DNA of 45,279 nucleotides from Thermoflexales bacterium (GCA_019694215.1 JAIBCK010000019.1:1-45279); one strand, 5' to 3'. Counted from the stretch's first letter, positions 32,348-45,195 are shown. Notes: generated by a model from the sequence alone, not told the origin. Program-made: numbers and translations.

Positions 32348-33573
32348 TTGATTGCCTCAGCTTCAACGGGATCGATGCCCGCCTCGCGCAGGAGCGCGGG
32401 GATTTCCACGGGCTGCCCGGTCTTGACCGAGCGCTCCGCAGCAATGCCGATGACGACCGACCAGAAGCCCTCCGCCACGCTGGCCGCCGTCGTCTGCCGT
32501 CCCTCGATGGCGTCGATAAACGCGGCGCGCTCGTAGAACGTGCCGCCGTGGTGGCCGGTCCGGGAGATCAGCTCGGGATACGCCGGCGTCATGACCTTGG
32601 AGGGGCGATTCTCGCCCGCCATGATCTCGAGCTGCGCATTGGTGCGGCGGAACTCGACAAACTCCTCGTTCTCCCAGGCTTTGAGGCGGCCCTCGTCGCC
32701 GCACAGGATCAGCTCCTCATACACCATCGGCGCAAACATGCACAGGTTGAAGTTCGCCCGCACACCGTTCTGATAGGCAACGTCCACAAACGCATTGTCC
32801 AGAATATCTGACTTTTCGCCGTTGTATTCGAAACCCTTGAAGTTCACGGCCTGGCTGCCCGAGGCAAAAACGCGGGTCGGGCGGGCCTGGGCGAACAGGT
32901 TGAAGAGGTCGAAGTAATGGCAACACTTTTCGACCAGTGTGCCACCGGAGAACTTCGAGAACTTGTTCCACTGCCCGACCTTGTCCAGAAACGGCATGCG
33001 GTGTTCGAGAATGGTGATGGTCTTGATGTCGCCGAGCGTCCGCCGATGCAAGGCCTCGTGCACGGCCTCAACATACACGGGCTTGAAGCGATACTGCAAA
33101 CCGACTTGCAGCACGGACGAATAACGGTGGGACATCTGCACCATCTCCCAGGCATCGGCCAGCGTCGTCGCCATGGGCTTCTCCAGCAGGATGTGCTTGC
33201 CCGACTTGACCGCCGCGCGCAGCACGTCGATGTGGGTGTGGTTGGGTGTGGCGATGATGATGCCGTCCGCCGCGGGATCGGCACAGGCCGCCTCGAGCGT
33301 GTCGTAGACGCCCAGCGTTTGGCCAGGCGCATACTGGGCCATGATCGCCCGGGCGCGCTCGACGCTGCGGGGATTGGGGTCATAGACGCCGTTGATCGTC
33401 GCCCGGCCCTCGAGCAGCGTCACCAGCATCTGCTCCTGGCCATTGACGCCAATCCCGATCACGTTGAAGGCATGACGCGGCTTCTCGCGCGCAAAGAGGT
33501 AGTGATCCTTTTCGGGCAGATAGCCAAAACGCGGATTGCTCGCATACGTTGGAACGCGGATTTCCTTTCCCAT
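32344..33573 (-). CDS. Gfo/Idh/MocA-family oxidoreductase
   Basis: 409-residue NAD(P)-dependent oxidoreductase. It starts with a 35-residue extension before the Rossmann strand FNVIGIGVNGQEQM, then GIIIATPNHTHIDVLRAAV and the family hallmark HILLEKPMATTLADAWEM. The second domain holds GLQYRFKPVYVEAVHEAL. An AGGAG lies just before ATG 33573, and a TAGACT on the minus strand (33603-33608) may be the promoter. Together with the overlapping cupin it forms a two-gene unit, probably for a sugar, inositol or similar polyol. It is clearly distinct in sequence from the Gfo/Idh protein at 15429. Confidence 0.9.
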   Translation of the reverse strand: MGKEIRVPTYASNPRFGYLPEKDHYLFAREKPRHAFNVIGIGVNGQEQMLVTLLEGRATINGVYDPNPRSVERARAIMAQYAPGQTLGVYDTLEAACADPAADGIIIATPNHTHIDVLRAAVKSGKHILLEKPMATTLADAWEMVQMSHRYSSVLQVGLQYRFKPVYVEAVHEALHRRTLGDIKTITILEHRMPFLDKVGQWNKFSKFSGGTLVEKCCHYFDLFNLFAQARPTRVFASGSQAVNFKGFEYNGEKSDILDNAFVDVAYQNGVRANFNLCMFAPMVYEELILCGDEGRLKAWENEEFVEFRRTNAQLEIMAGENRPSKVMTPAYPELISRTGHHGGTFYERAAFIDAIEGRQTTAASVAEGFWSVVIGIAAERSVKTGQPVEIPALLREAGIDPVEAEAIK

Positions 33574-33638
33574 GCTGACTCCTGATTCGTGACGTGTCGA
33601 CCAGTCTACCCCTGCCCGGGTCGCGCGGCCAGGTTTCG

Positions 33639-34385
33639 TCAGGCCAGCCGCTCGCCGATGACATAGGCGGCCGCGCGTGGGTCGGTGGGCGCATCAAAGA
33701 AATGGTCGGCCGCGGCCAGCTCCACGAGTTCGCCGTCCAGCATCAGCCCCACCCGGTCCGCGACGCGGCGCGCCTGCGCCAGGTTGTGCGTCACCCACAC
33801 GCAGGTCAGGCCACGCGCCCGTCGCTCGGCCAGCGTGGCCGCCTCGATCAGCCGCACGTTCGCAGGATCGAGATTGGCCGTTGGCTCATCAAGAAGCAGG
33901 ACATCCGGCTCGATCACGAGCGCGCGCGCCAGGGCGACGCGCTGGGCCTCACCGCCGGACAGCGTGTGCGCGGCATCCCCTGCCCGGGCGAGCAGCCCCA
34001 CCCGCTCGAGCGCGGCGTCGGCGCGCGCCAACGCATTGTCCAAGCCGCGCAGCCGCAGGCCGTAGGCGACGTTCTCGCGCGCGCTCTGCCGCAGCAAGGC
34101 CGGTCGCTGAAAGACCGTCGTCACGCGCCGGCGCGTCGGCAGATCCGAAGACGCGAGCGGATCGATCGGCCGGCCCTCGAAGTGCAGCACGCCTGAGCTG
34201 GGGGCCTCCAGGAAGTTGAGCAGGCGAAGCAGCGTGCTCTTGCCTGCCCCGCTCGGCCCGACCAGGGCCAGCGTTTCCCCTCGCCTGAGGTCAAAGGTGA
34301 CGCCGCTCACCGCGCAGCGCGCGCCGTAGCAGCGCGTGACCGACTCAAGCTGAAACAGGGCCGCCCCCATGCCGAAATCAGCCAT
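33639..34385 (-). CDS. tupC: Tungstate ABC transporter, ATP-binding subunit
   Basis: 248-residue ABC ATPase with Walker A GPSGAGKSTLLRLL, Q-loop VFQRPALL, signature LSGGEAQRVALARAL, Walker B VLLLDEPTANLD and H-loop VWVTHNL. It overlaps the permease gene by 8 nt and follows the binding protein TupA, so it energises tungstate uptake. No C-terminal molybdate-binding (TOBE) domain is present, in keeping with TupC rather than ModC. Confidence 0.88.
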   Translation of the reverse strand: MADFGMGAALFQLESVTRCYGARCAVSGVTFDLRRGETLALVGPSGAGKSTLLRLLNFLEAPSSGVLHFEGRPIDPLASSDLPTRRRVTTVFQRPALLRQSARENVAYGLRLRGLDNALARADAALERVGLLARAGDAAHTLSGGEAQRVALARALVIEPDVLLLDEPTANLDPANVRLIEAATLAERRARGLTCVWVTHNLAQARRVADRVGLMLDGELVELAAADHFFDAPTDPRAAAYVIGERLA

Positions 34386-35088
34386 GGGCGCTCACCGCCT
34401 GTAGGCGCGTCAGCAGCAGGTTGCCGACAAAGGCCAGGGTGAGCAGCACAAACCCCAGCGCCAGCGCCCGGTCGAAATTGCCCTGCCCCGTCTCGAGCAC
34501 GATCGCAGTGGTCAGCACGCGCGTCTGCCCGGCCACATTGCCACCGACCAGCATCACCGCGCCAACTTCGGAGATCAGCGCCGCGAAGCCCCCGACCAGC
34601 GCGACGACCACGCCCGTGCGCGCCTCGCGCAGGACGACCGCCGCCAGTTGCAAGCGCGTGGCGCCGAGCGCCAGCACCTGCTGTTTCAGGCCGGCATCAA
34701 CCCCCATCACCGCGGACATCGTCAACGTCGTCACCAGCGGCAGCGCGCGCAGCGCCTGCGCGACGATCATGGCCTCAACGGTGAACAGGCGCGGGATGAA
34801 CGGCAGTCCCAGCGAGCCGAGAATGCCCGAGCGTGAGATAAAGACATACACCAGCAGGCCCAGCACGACCGGTGGCACGCCCATCGCGGTGTAAAGCAGG
34901 GCGAGCGCCCAACGGGGCCGTTTGACCCTAAGCCCCAGCCACGCCCCGGCGGGGATGCCCAGCAGCGCCCCCAACCCAAGCGCCGTGAGCGAGACGCGCA
35001 GCGACGTGCCGATGATCCCCCATACCTGGGGATCAGCCGAAACAAGCAGGCGCAGCGCACCCAGAAGGCCTTTGAGCAGATCATCCAT
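34378..35088 (-). CDS. tupB: Tungstate ABC transporter, permease
   Basis: 236-residue inner-membrane permease with about five or six hydrophobic helices (LRVSLTALGLGALLGIPAGA, YTAMGVPPVVLGLLVYVF, ALGFVLLTLAFVGNLLL) and the cytoplasmic coupling loop near QVLALGATRLQLAAVVLREA. The product lies between TupA and TupC in gene order with a typical overlap to tupC. The 45-bp gap to tupA carries no strong terminator, so the three genes are one operon. Confidence 0.87.
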   Translation of the reverse strand: MDDLLKGLLGALRLLVSADPQVWGIIGTSLRVSLTALGLGALLGIPAGAWLGLRVKRPRWALALLYTAMGVPPVVLGLLVYVFISRSGILGSLGLPFIPRLFTVEAMIVAQALRALPLVTTLTMSAVMGVDAGLKQQVLALGATRLQLAAVVLREARTGVVVALVGGFAALISEVGAVMLVGGNVAGQTRVLTTAIVLETGQGNFDRALALGFVLLTLAFVGNLLLTRLQAVSAHG

Positions 35089-35133
35089 CAGACAGCAAGG
35101 GCCGATTATGCCTGTGCCGGGCTCGCGTCAACG

Positions 35134-36096
35134 TCAGGGATGCGCCTTGCGCCACGCCTCGCTGTCCGCGTAGAACAGCGGTTGGCCATACTGGCTCTGC
35201 CCAAAGGCGGCGATCTTCTCCTGCGTTTCGAGCGAGGTGATCCACGCCGAGAAGGCCTCGGCGTATTTCGCCTTCACCGAGGGATAGCGGGCCGGGTTGA
35301 CCTGGATCACGCCATACGGGTTGAGCAGCGCCTTGTCCTTGTTCTGCGCAATCGAGTCGCCGCCGACCAGGACCTTGAGGAACTTCAGCTTTGAGGCCTG
35401 CGCCAGCCAGGTGCCACGATCGGTCAGGGTATAGCCGCCGCGCTCGTTGGCGAAGGTCAGGGTCTGACCCATGCCTTGACCAATTGCGTTGTACCATGGG
35501 CCGGCCGCCTCGATACCGGCGGCCTTCCACAGCTCCAGCTCCTTGGTGTTCGTCCCGCTCTTGTCCCCGCGCGAGATGAATGGCGCGCCCGCCGCGGCGA
35601 TCTTCTTCAGCGCATCGGCGACGCTGGTCAGCCCGGCCACTTTGGCCGGGTCCTCGGCGGGACCGACCAGGATGAAGTCGTTGTACATCACGTCGCGTCG
35701 GTTGATGCCAAACCCCGCCGCGACAAAGGCATCCTCCTGCGCGCGGGCATGCACGAGCACGACATCGGCGTTCCCATCCTCGCCGAGCTTGAGGGCGGCA
35801 CCGGTCCCCACCGCAACGACCTTGACCTTGATGCCGTTCTTGGCCTCGAAGTCGGGAAGCAGCGCTGCCAGCAGGCCGGTATCGTTCGTGCTCGTCGTCG
35901 TCGAGAGGATCATCTCGTTGGGACCGGCCACGATCGATGTCGGCGTCGGGGCCGCCGAAACCGCCGGCTTTGTGGCGGGCGGGGCTGTGGGGGCCGGTGT
36001 CGCCGGCGGGGCTGCAGCGCAGCCGGCCAGCAGAACGAAGGTGGCCAGTGCCGCGAAAATCTGCGGACCGGTGGGAGATCGGTTTGAAATCGCCAT
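35134..36096 (-). CDS. tupA: Tungstate-binding lipoprotein
   Basis: 320-residue periplasmic-type binding protein. A short signal ends in the lipobox LLAGC with Cys26, followed by a Pro/Ala/Thr linker and the oxyanion-binding signature STTTSTNDTG (65-74), which marks TupA-type tungstate binders. Later come DVVLVHARAQEDAFVAAG, YNDFILVGPAEDPA and FISRGDKSGTNTKEL. A long frame runs upstream, but ATG 36096 gives the lipoprotein start and lies 7 nt after TAGAAT. Tungstate specificity over molybdate is a family inference. Confidence 0.9.
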   Translation of the reverse strand: MAISNRSPTGPQIFAALATFVLLAGCAAAPPATPAPTAPPATKPAVSAAPTPTSIVAGPNEMILSTTTSTNDTGLLAALLPDFEAKNGIKVKVVAVGTGAALKLGEDGNADVVLVHARAQEDAFVAAGFGINRRDVMYNDFILVGPAEDPAKVAGLTSVADALKKIAAAGAPFISRGDKSGTNTKELELWKAAGIEAAGPWYNAIGQGMGQTLTFANERGGYTLTDRGTWLAQASKLKFLKVLVGGDSIAQNKDKALLNPYGVIQVNPARYPSVKAKYAEAFSAWITSLETQEKIAAFGQSQYGQPLFYADSEAWRKAHP

Positions 36097-36103
36097 GCTC
36101 TTG

Positions 36104-36109
36104 ATTCTA
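36104..36109 (-). promoter_or_regulatory. -10 hexamer for the tup operon
   Basis: TAGAAT on the minus strand, 7 nt from ATG 36096, with no Shine-Dalgarno between. It implies a leaderless tupA mRNA. Confidence 0.5.
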
Positions 36110-36153
36110 CGCGCTAGTACAAGATTTCGGGCCGCCCCGGGCGCGCCGCATGC

Positions 36154-36159
36154 TATACT
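36154..36159 (+). promoter_or_regulatory. Extended -10 promoter of the trp operon
   Basis: TATACT preceded by TGC, giving an extended -10 form, about 7 nt before the inferred transcript start near 36166. It directly precedes the T-box leader and is the only good candidate in the gap. Confidence 0.6.
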
Positions 36160-36165
36160 CGTTTT

Positions 36166-36444
36166 CACAGGCGAGGACCCAGACAAGTAGTTGTCGTGAC
36201 GGGAATCCGCCGTTTGCTTGGCAGAGAGTCCGGCCCCGCGGTGAAAGCCGGATCGAGCAATCGGCAACGAATGGACTGGTCAGCCGCAACCCGAACGCCG
36301 CAAGGCCGGTAGGCGCGCCGGAGCCGCGACCGTTATCGCGCGGAGCGCATGATCGTGCGCGAAAGAGGAGCGCCGCAAGGCGTTCGAATCAGGGTGGTAC
36401 CACGAGCAACGCCTCTCGTCCCGATGCGGACCGAGGCGTTTTTT
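36166..36444 (+). ncRNA. T-box riboswitch (tRNA-Trp) of the trp operon
   Basis: Long leader with classical T-box parts. Stem I base pairs GACC (near 36175) with GGTC (near 36278), and its apical region shows AGAGAG (36223-36228) and GGTGAAAGCCGG (36240-36251). The specifier loop reads GAATGGACT, with TGG at 36272-36274 followed by A, so the codon is Trp. The T-box AGGGTGGTACCACG lies at 36391-36404, just before a terminator. Uncharged tRNA-Trp would stabilise the antiterminator and switch on trpEGD. Start of the RNA is inferred from the -10. Confidence 0.92.
36408..36444 (+). terminator. T-box controlled terminator before trpE
   Basis: AACGCCTC (36408-36415) pairs with GAGGCGTT (36433-36440), followed by TTTT. 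The 5' arm lies right after the T-box sequence with which it competes, so this is the regulated terminator of the leader. Confidence 0.9.
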
Positions 36445-36476
36445 GTTGCCCGGCCCATCGGGCGCAGGAGGACTGT

Positions 36477-38033
36477 GTGCCAAAACTGATCATCAAACCT
36501 TCGCTCGATGAAGTGCGCGAGCTGAGCGCGCGCGGCAACCTCATCCCGGTGTATGCCGAATTGCCCGCCGACCTCGACACGCCGGTCTCGCTCTTCCTGC
36601 GGTTGGCGGGCAGCGACCCGGCCTTCCTGCTCGAGTCCGTCGATGGCGGCGAGCGCATCGCGCGTTACTCCTTCATGGGCGTCCGGCTGCGCGAGGCTTT
36701 CATCCTGCGGGGCGGTCAGCTGGCGCGCCATCACCTGACCGATTCCGGGCTGCGCATCGAACCCCTGCCTGAGCCCGTCTCAAATGAGCCCGGCCGCAAG
36801 GGCGACGTCCTCGATGCGCTGCGTGCCGAGATGAAACGTTATGCCTTTGTGCCGCTGCCCAATCTGCCGCGCTTCTGCGGCGGGTTGGTGGGCTACACCG
36901 GCTACGACGTGGCGCGTCAGTTCGAGGCCCTGCCCGAGACCGCGCGAGATGTGCTCGGCACACCGGAGGCCATCTACCTGCTGGCCGACACCCTGGTGGC
37001 CTTTGACCACGCCCGCCAGCGCCTGCTCATCATCGCCTGCGCCTTCACCGATGGCGCGGAGTCGCTGTCAGAGGCCTATGACGATGCCGTGGCGCGCATC
37101 AAGAGCATCTTCGCCCGGCTGTCGGCGCCGATGGCCGACCTCGCGCCCAACCCCGCTGCCGTGTGCTCGCCGGCGCGCTCGAACAAGACCCAGGACGAAT
37201 ACGAGCGGCTGGTCGTGCAGGCCAAGGAATACATCAACGCCGGGGACACCTTTCAGATCCAGGTCTCGCGCCGGCTCGCGCGGCGCACGACGGCCCATCC
37301 CTTTGCGATCTATCGCGCGTTGCGGCGGATCAACCCGTCGCCGTGGATGTTCTACTTCGACTTCGGCGCGCTGCTCGGTTCGAAGGGTGGCAACCCGCTC
37401 CCACCGCTGCGCCTGATCGGCGCATCGCCGGAGATGCATGCGCGCTTCGAGGACGGCATCGCCACCGTGCGCCCAATCGCGGGCACGCGCCGGCGTGGCC
37501 TGACCGAGGCCGAGGACCGCGCCATGGCGCAGGAGTTGATCACCGATCCCAAGGAGCGCGCAGAACACGTCATGCTGGTCGACCTCGGGCGAAATGACAT
37601 CGGGCGCATCGCCAAATACGGCACGGTGAGTGTGCCCGACCTGATGGTGATCGAGAATTACAGCCATGTCATGCACATCGTCAGCAGCGTGCAAGGGACG
37701 GTGCGGGATGGCTTGGACTGCTTTGATGTGCTGCGGGCGAGCTTCCCCGCCGGCACGCTGACCGGGGCACCCAAGGTGCGCACGATGGCGATCATCGAGG
37801 CGCTGGAAGGCGAGCGACGCGGCATCTACGGCGGCTGCGCCGGCTATTTCTCCTTCAACGGCATGATGGACACCTGCATCATCATCCGCACCATCGTCAT
37901 GATCGGCGATACCTGCTATCTCCAGGCCGCGGGCGGCGTGGTGGCTGACAGCACCCCGACCGGCGAATACAAGGAGACGGCCAACAAGCTGCGGGCCACC
38001 ATGGTGGCCATCGACGAGGCCGAGCAGGCCTGA
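36477..38033 (+). CDS. trpE: Anthranilate synthase component I
   Basis: Converts chorismate and ammonia to anthranilate, the first step of tryptophan synthesis. 518 residues. The N-terminal regulatory part carries LLES (51-54), the site where tryptophan feedback binds in relatives. The catalytic core has [66 protein letters not shown]-like [20 protein letters not shown] and [17 protein letters not shown] 36477 is the start: AGGAGG precedes it and the earlier part of the open frame lies inside the T-box. It is followed after 22 nt by trpG. Confidence 0.95.
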   Translation: MPKLIIKPSLDEVRELSARGNLIPVYAELPADLDTPVSLFLRLAGSDPAFLLESVDGGERIARYSFMGVRLREAFILRGGQLARHHLTDSGLRIEPLPEPVSNEPGRKGDVLDALRAEMKRYAFVPLPNLPRFCGGLVGYTGYDVARQFEALPETARDVLGTPEAIYLLADTLVAFDHARQRLLIIACAFTDGAESLSEAYDDAVARIKSIFARLSAPMADLAPNPAAVCSPARSNKTQDEYERLVVQAKEYINAGDTFQIQVSRRLARRTTAHPFAIYRALRRINPSPWMFYFDFGALLGSKGGNPLPPLRLIGASPEMHARFEDGIATVRPIAGTRRRGLTEAEDRAMAQELITDPKERAEHVMLVDLGRNDIGRIAKYGTVSVPDLMVIENYSHVMHIVSSVQGTVRDGLDCFDVLRASFPAGTLTGAPKVRTMAIIEALEGERRGIYGGCAGYFSFNGMMDTCIIIRTIVMIGDTCYLQAAGGVVADSTPTGEYKETANKLRATMVAIDEAEQA

Positions 38034-38055
38034 CCGTTCACACGGAGCACAACGA

Positions 38056-38622
<567 letters not shown>

Positions 38623-38638
38623 CCCCCGGAGCATCCGC

Positions 38639-39655
38639 ATGATTCAACCCCTGATTGCCAAACTGTTTGAACACAAGCCCCTGACCGCCGATGAGTCCGA
38701 AGCGGCCATGGACACCATCATGTCCGGCAACGCCACGCAGGCCCAGATCGGTGCCTATCTCGCGGCGCTGAGGATGAAGGGCGAAAGCGCCGAGGAGATC
38801 GCCGGAAGCGCGCGGGCCATGCGCGCCAAAGCCATCCGCGTGCAGGCGCAGCACACCGATCTCGTCGACATCGTCGGGACGGGTGGCGACCGCTCGGGCA
38901 CGTTCAACATCTCGACCACGGCGGCCTTTGTCGTCGCCGGCGCAGGGGCCACGGTCGCCAAGCACGGCAACCGCGCAGCCTCCTCGCAGAGCGGGAGCGC
39001 AGATGTGCTCACGGCGTTGGGCGTCAAAGTCGACCTGCACCCGGAGCAGGTAGCGCGCTGCATCGACGAGATCGGCATCGGCTTCATGTTCGCGCCGGTT
39101 CATCATCCGGCCATGAAGCACGCGGCGGGACCGCGCCGCGAGATCGCCGCGCGGACGATCTTCAACATCCTGGGCCCGCTGTGCAACCCGGCCGGCGCGC
39201 GCAAGCAGCTGCTCGGCGTGTTCTCCCCCGCCCTCGCGCCCGTGATGGCGGAAACGCTTCGCACCCTCGGGAGCGAGCATGTGCTCGTGGTCAACGGGGC
39301 CGGGCACGTCGACGAGCTCACGTTGGATGGCGAGAACACGATCAGCGAGCTGCACAACGGTCAGATACGCAACTACGCGATCACCGCCTCGCAGTATGGG
39401 CTCTCGCGCGCCGATGTCGACGCGCTCGGCGGGGGCACGCCGGAGTTCAACGCCGCGATCACGCGAAGCATCCTGGAGGACAAGGCCACGCCCGCGCGTC
39501 GGGATGTGGTGGTCTTCAACGCCGGTGCCGCGTTGTATGCCGCTGACATCGCCCCGAGCATCGCAGAGGGCATCACGCAGGCCCGCGCCGCCATCACGTC
39601 GGGACGGGCGCTGCAGAAGCTCGATGCGCTGATCGCCCTCAGCCACAGCGCCTAG
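38639..39655 (+). CDS. trpD: Anthranilate phosphoribosyltransferase
   Basis: Transfers phosphoribose from PRPP to anthranilate (338 residues). The PRPP-binding loop DIVGTGGDRSGTFNISTTAAF, KHGNRAASSQSGSADVLTALG and NPAGARKQLLGVFSP are diagnostic. ATG 38639 lies 16 nt after trpG. The rest of the pathway (trpC, trpF, trpB, trpA) is not downstream; the next gene is convergent, so the operon ends here as trpEGD. No clear terminator is seen in the 31-bp gap. Confidence 0.96.
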   Translation: MIQPLIAKLFEHKPLTADESEAAMDTIMSGNATQAQIGAYLAALRMKGESAEEIAGSARAMRAKAIRVQAQHTDLVDIVGTGGDRSGTFNISTTAAFVVAGAGATVAKHGNRAASSQSGSADVLTALGVKVDLHPEQVARCIDEIGIGFMFAPVHHPAMKHAAGPRREIAARTIFNILGPLCNPAGARKQLLGVFSPALAPVMAETLRTLGSEHVLVVNGAGHVDELTLDGENTISELHNGQIRNYAITASQYGLSRADVDALGGGTPEFNAAITRSILEDKATPARRDVVVFNAGAALYAADIAPSIAEGITQARAAITSGRALQKLDALIALSHSA

Positions 39656-39686
39656 ACGGGCTGGCGCGAGCGGGGGGCGGACCGGG

Positions 39687-40250
39687 CTACGCGGCCTCGC
39701 CGCCGTCCTTGCGAAAGCTGACGAAGAAGAGGATCGCGACGCCTGCCACGATGCAGATGTCGGCGATGTTTGACACCGGCCAGTCAAAGCCGATCTGAGG
39801 GATCTGCAAGTGCAGGAAGTCGGTGACATGCCCGATGCGCAGTCGGTCGATGATGTTGCCCGTCGCCCCGCCCAGCTGCAACCCAAGCGCGACCTTGGAC
39901 AGTTTGTCGCGATCGGGCAGGCGTGGCGCGAAGTAGACGATCATGCCGACGACGACGGCGAAGACGACAAAGAAGATCACCCCGCCCTCGGTCAACAGGC
40001 TGAACGCCGCGCCGGTGTTCTGGGCATGCGTGAGCGTGAAGTAGGGCGTCAGGAAGTCGGCGATCACCTTCGTTTGATATGGCTCGATCGTGGCCTCGAC
40101 CAACCGTTTGGTGATCTGATCGATCAGCAAGGCATCAAACGCAACCATGAGCAGCAGGCCAAAATGCCTGACAAACCAGCTCCTGCCGCGTTGCCCCTGC
40201 AGGGCCTCCACCTCAGCGACCGACGATTCCTGTGTGACCGGGTTCTCCAT
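39687..40250 (-). CDS. lspA: Lipoprotein signal peptidase (signal peptidase II)
   Basis: Membrane aspartyl protease that removes signal peptides of lipoproteins after lipid attachment. 187 residues with four hydrophobic segments. Visible blocks: LLIDQITKRLVE, FTLTHAQNTGAAFSLL, GGATGNIIDRLRIGHVTDFL (Asn132, catalytic Asp144) and SNIADICIVAG (catalytic Asp164). It follows the fusion gene below by 26 nt, with ileS upstream of both, which resembles the conserved ileS-lspA order of many bacteria. ATG 40250 lies 9 nt after TACCAT. Confidence 0.95.
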   Translation of the reverse strand: MENPVTQESSVAEVEALQGQRGRSWFVRHFGLLLMVAFDALLIDQITKRLVEATIEPYQTKVIADFLTPYFTLTHAQNTGAAFSLLTEGGVIFFVVFAVVVGMIVYFAPRLPDRDKLSKVALGLQLGGATGNIIDRLRIGHVTDFLHLQIPQIGFDWPVSNIADICIVAGVAILFFVSFRKDGGEAA

Positions 40251-40259
40251 GCGGCCCGC

Positions 40260-40265
40260 ATGGTA
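40260..40265 (-). promoter_or_regulatory. Possible -10 for lspA
   Basis: TACCAT on the minus strand, 9 nt from ATG 40250 and without a Shine-Dalgarno in the 26-nt gap, suggests separate leaderless expression of lspA or internal initiation. Confidence 0.35.
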
Positions 40266-40276
40266 ACAGACGGCTG

Positions 40277-41563
40277 CTATGCGTCTTTGCGGCGGAACGT
40301 CAACCAGCCCAGGATCCCCGCCCCGATCAGGGCGGCCACGTGGCCGGGGCTGAACGCCAAAGCAGTGCCTATGCGAAACGGCGCGAGTGTCAGGCCGCGG
40401 ACCGCACCGTCGATAAGGCTTGACGCCAGCCCGCCAACGATGAGCGCGTAGGCGACCCGCCGCAGCGTCTCACCAGCACGCGCGCCCATCCACAGCATGG
40501 CGGCCAGCGAAACCCCCAACAGCTCCGTGCCCAACGCCAAAACGCCACCTATGCCCGTGCGAGGGATGCCTGCCACACCGAGCTTGGAGAGCTGGTCAAG
40601 CGCCAGCACGACCCCTGCAACCAGTGCCGGGAGCGATACCAGCGAGAGCCAGGCCGGCCGCTCCGCAGCGTCGCGCTGTGGGCGCGTTACCGCCCGCCCG
40701 GCGGTCTGCGTGCCGCGCGATGCGGGCGCCGCCCCACCCGCGCGCGAGGCCGACAGGGCCGACGCAGGCGCGACAACGGGCGTCGGGCTGCCCCGAAAGG
40801 CCGGCTGTACATCGGTCACGCCGATGTCGATGCGGCCGGTCTGCCAGCTGCGCAGGATCGCGCGCCCATCGGCCTGATCGGTCGAGCGCCCGAGCCGCTC
40901 GACGAGCAACGTCTCGTCTCCACACACCAGCACCGCACAACTGGGGGTGTTGAGGAAGTAGCGGGCTGCCTCAAGAAGCTGCGCGGTGTCCTCGGGCGAC
41001 GCAGAGTGCGCGTTGTCGATGGCAAACAGCAACACCGAGTTGGCCAGCGAAATGGTGTTGAGAATCAGCGAAGGCAGTGCTGCCCGAAAGCGGCGCACAA
41101 ACGCCGTTGTGGCCGCCATCAGGCCCTCGTTGGAGGACGCCGCGGCCTGGCCGCGGTCGGCATCCTCCTGCAGGCGCGTAATGGCCAGGAGCTCGGCGCG
41201 CAGCGCGTTCAGCGCCGGGCGCTCGGTCGGCAACGCCACCCCATCCAGCGTTTCAAGCAACTCGAAGATCAGGCTCTGCCAGGGCCGCAGGTAGCTTGGC
41301 AAGGTGGCGGCATCGACATACGCCGCGATCACCTTGCGGTGCTCCGGCGTGCGCGGCGGCCGGTTGGCGTCCGGCGCAGCCACCCGCAGCACCGCCTCGA
41401 TGTCGCGCGGCCGACCAAACAGGGTGTTCATATGCGGACCCTGCGCCCCGTGCGTGCGATCGAGCAACGTCATCAGCACGGCCAACGCACGCGACTGATC
41501 CTCGGTCAACGACAAGGTTGGCTCGGCGATCGCCGGGGTCCGGGTACGTTGCGCGGTATGCAT
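40277..41563 (-). CDS. KAP-NTPase-like segment fused to a degenerate LspA-like membrane domain
   Basis: 428 residues with two unequal parts. Residues about 78-260 look like part of a KAP-type P-loop NTPase: PWQSLIFELLETL, then the Walker-B-like SVLLFAIDNAHSASPED (Asp183), and FLNTPSCAVLVCGDETLLVERL. No Walker A is visible. Residues about 311-425 are a four-helix segment aligned with LspA: ALDQLSKLG, IPRTGIGGVLALG and GGLASSLIDGAVRG. The catalytic residues are changed: Ala394 for the first Asp and His408 for the second, Ser for Asn, so peptidase activity is unlikely. Starts at ATG 41563, with a minus-strand TACACT at 41578-41583. Its function is unknown. Confidence 0.7.
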   Translation of the reverse strand: MHTAQRTRTPAIAEPTLSLTEDQSRALAVLMTLLDRTHGAQGPHMNTLFGRPRDIEAVLRVAAPDANRPPRTPEHRKVIAAYVDAATLPSYLRPWQSLIFELLETLDGVALPTERPALNALRAELLAITRLQEDADRGQAAASSNEGLMAATTAFVRRFRAALPSLILNTISLANSVLLFAIDNAHSASPEDTAQLLEAARYFLNTPSCAVLVCGDETLLVERLGRSTDQADGRAILRSWQTGRIDIGVTDVQPAFRGSPTPVVAPASALSASRAGGAAPASRGTQTAGRAVTRPQRDAAERPAWLSLVSLPALVAGVVLALDQLSKLGVAGIPRTGIGGVLALGTELLGVSLAAMLWMGARAGETLRRVAYALIVGGLASSLIDGAVRGLTLAPFRIGTALAFSPGHVAALIGAGILGWLTFRRKDA

Positions 41564-41618
41564 GGGTGTGACGTTCAAGTGTAGCGCATGTGCCCGCTAC
41601 TGCACACGATGACTAAGA

Positions 41619-41647
41619 CCGACGGCGGTCGCCCCACCCGCCGTCGG
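41619..41647 (-). terminator. Hairpin after ileS, possible terminator
   Basis: A perfect 10-bp GC-rich stem (41619-41628 with 41638-41647) around a 9-nt loop, 12 nt past the ileS stop. On the minus strand it is followed only by TCTTAGTC, a weak U-tract, so termination may be partial. Confidence 0.5.
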
Positions 41648-41659
41648 CCAGCGCTCGCG

Positions 41660-45058
<3,399 letters not shown>

Positions 45059-45144
45059 GGATGAAAAATGGCTCTTGACCCCACCAGTTGAGGGGCCGCG
45101 CAATGTTACTATGACCGGCAGACGTTGCCATCAATCTACCGCTG

Positions 45145-45192
45145 TAAAATCGCGCGACGCGTGGCGGGGAGTGGGTCACGCCAGGAGAGGAG
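45145..45192 (+). promoter_or_regulatory. Promoter and ribosome site of the LysW-like gene
   Basis: TAAAAT (45145-45150) is a good -10. The leader runs to a strong GGAGAGGAG (45184-45192) 3 nt before ATG 45196. A TTGCCA at 45125-45130 is too close (14 bp) to be an ideal -35. The remaining 45059-45144 carries the minus-strand promoter region of ileS, where CATAGTAACAT is the best -10-like stretch. Confidence 0.4.
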
Positions 45193-45195
45193 ACC

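Noticed and set aside
40277-41563. Second functional lspA
   Set aside because: Both catalytic aspartates are replaced and most of the chain is a different domain; kept as a fusion of unknown role.
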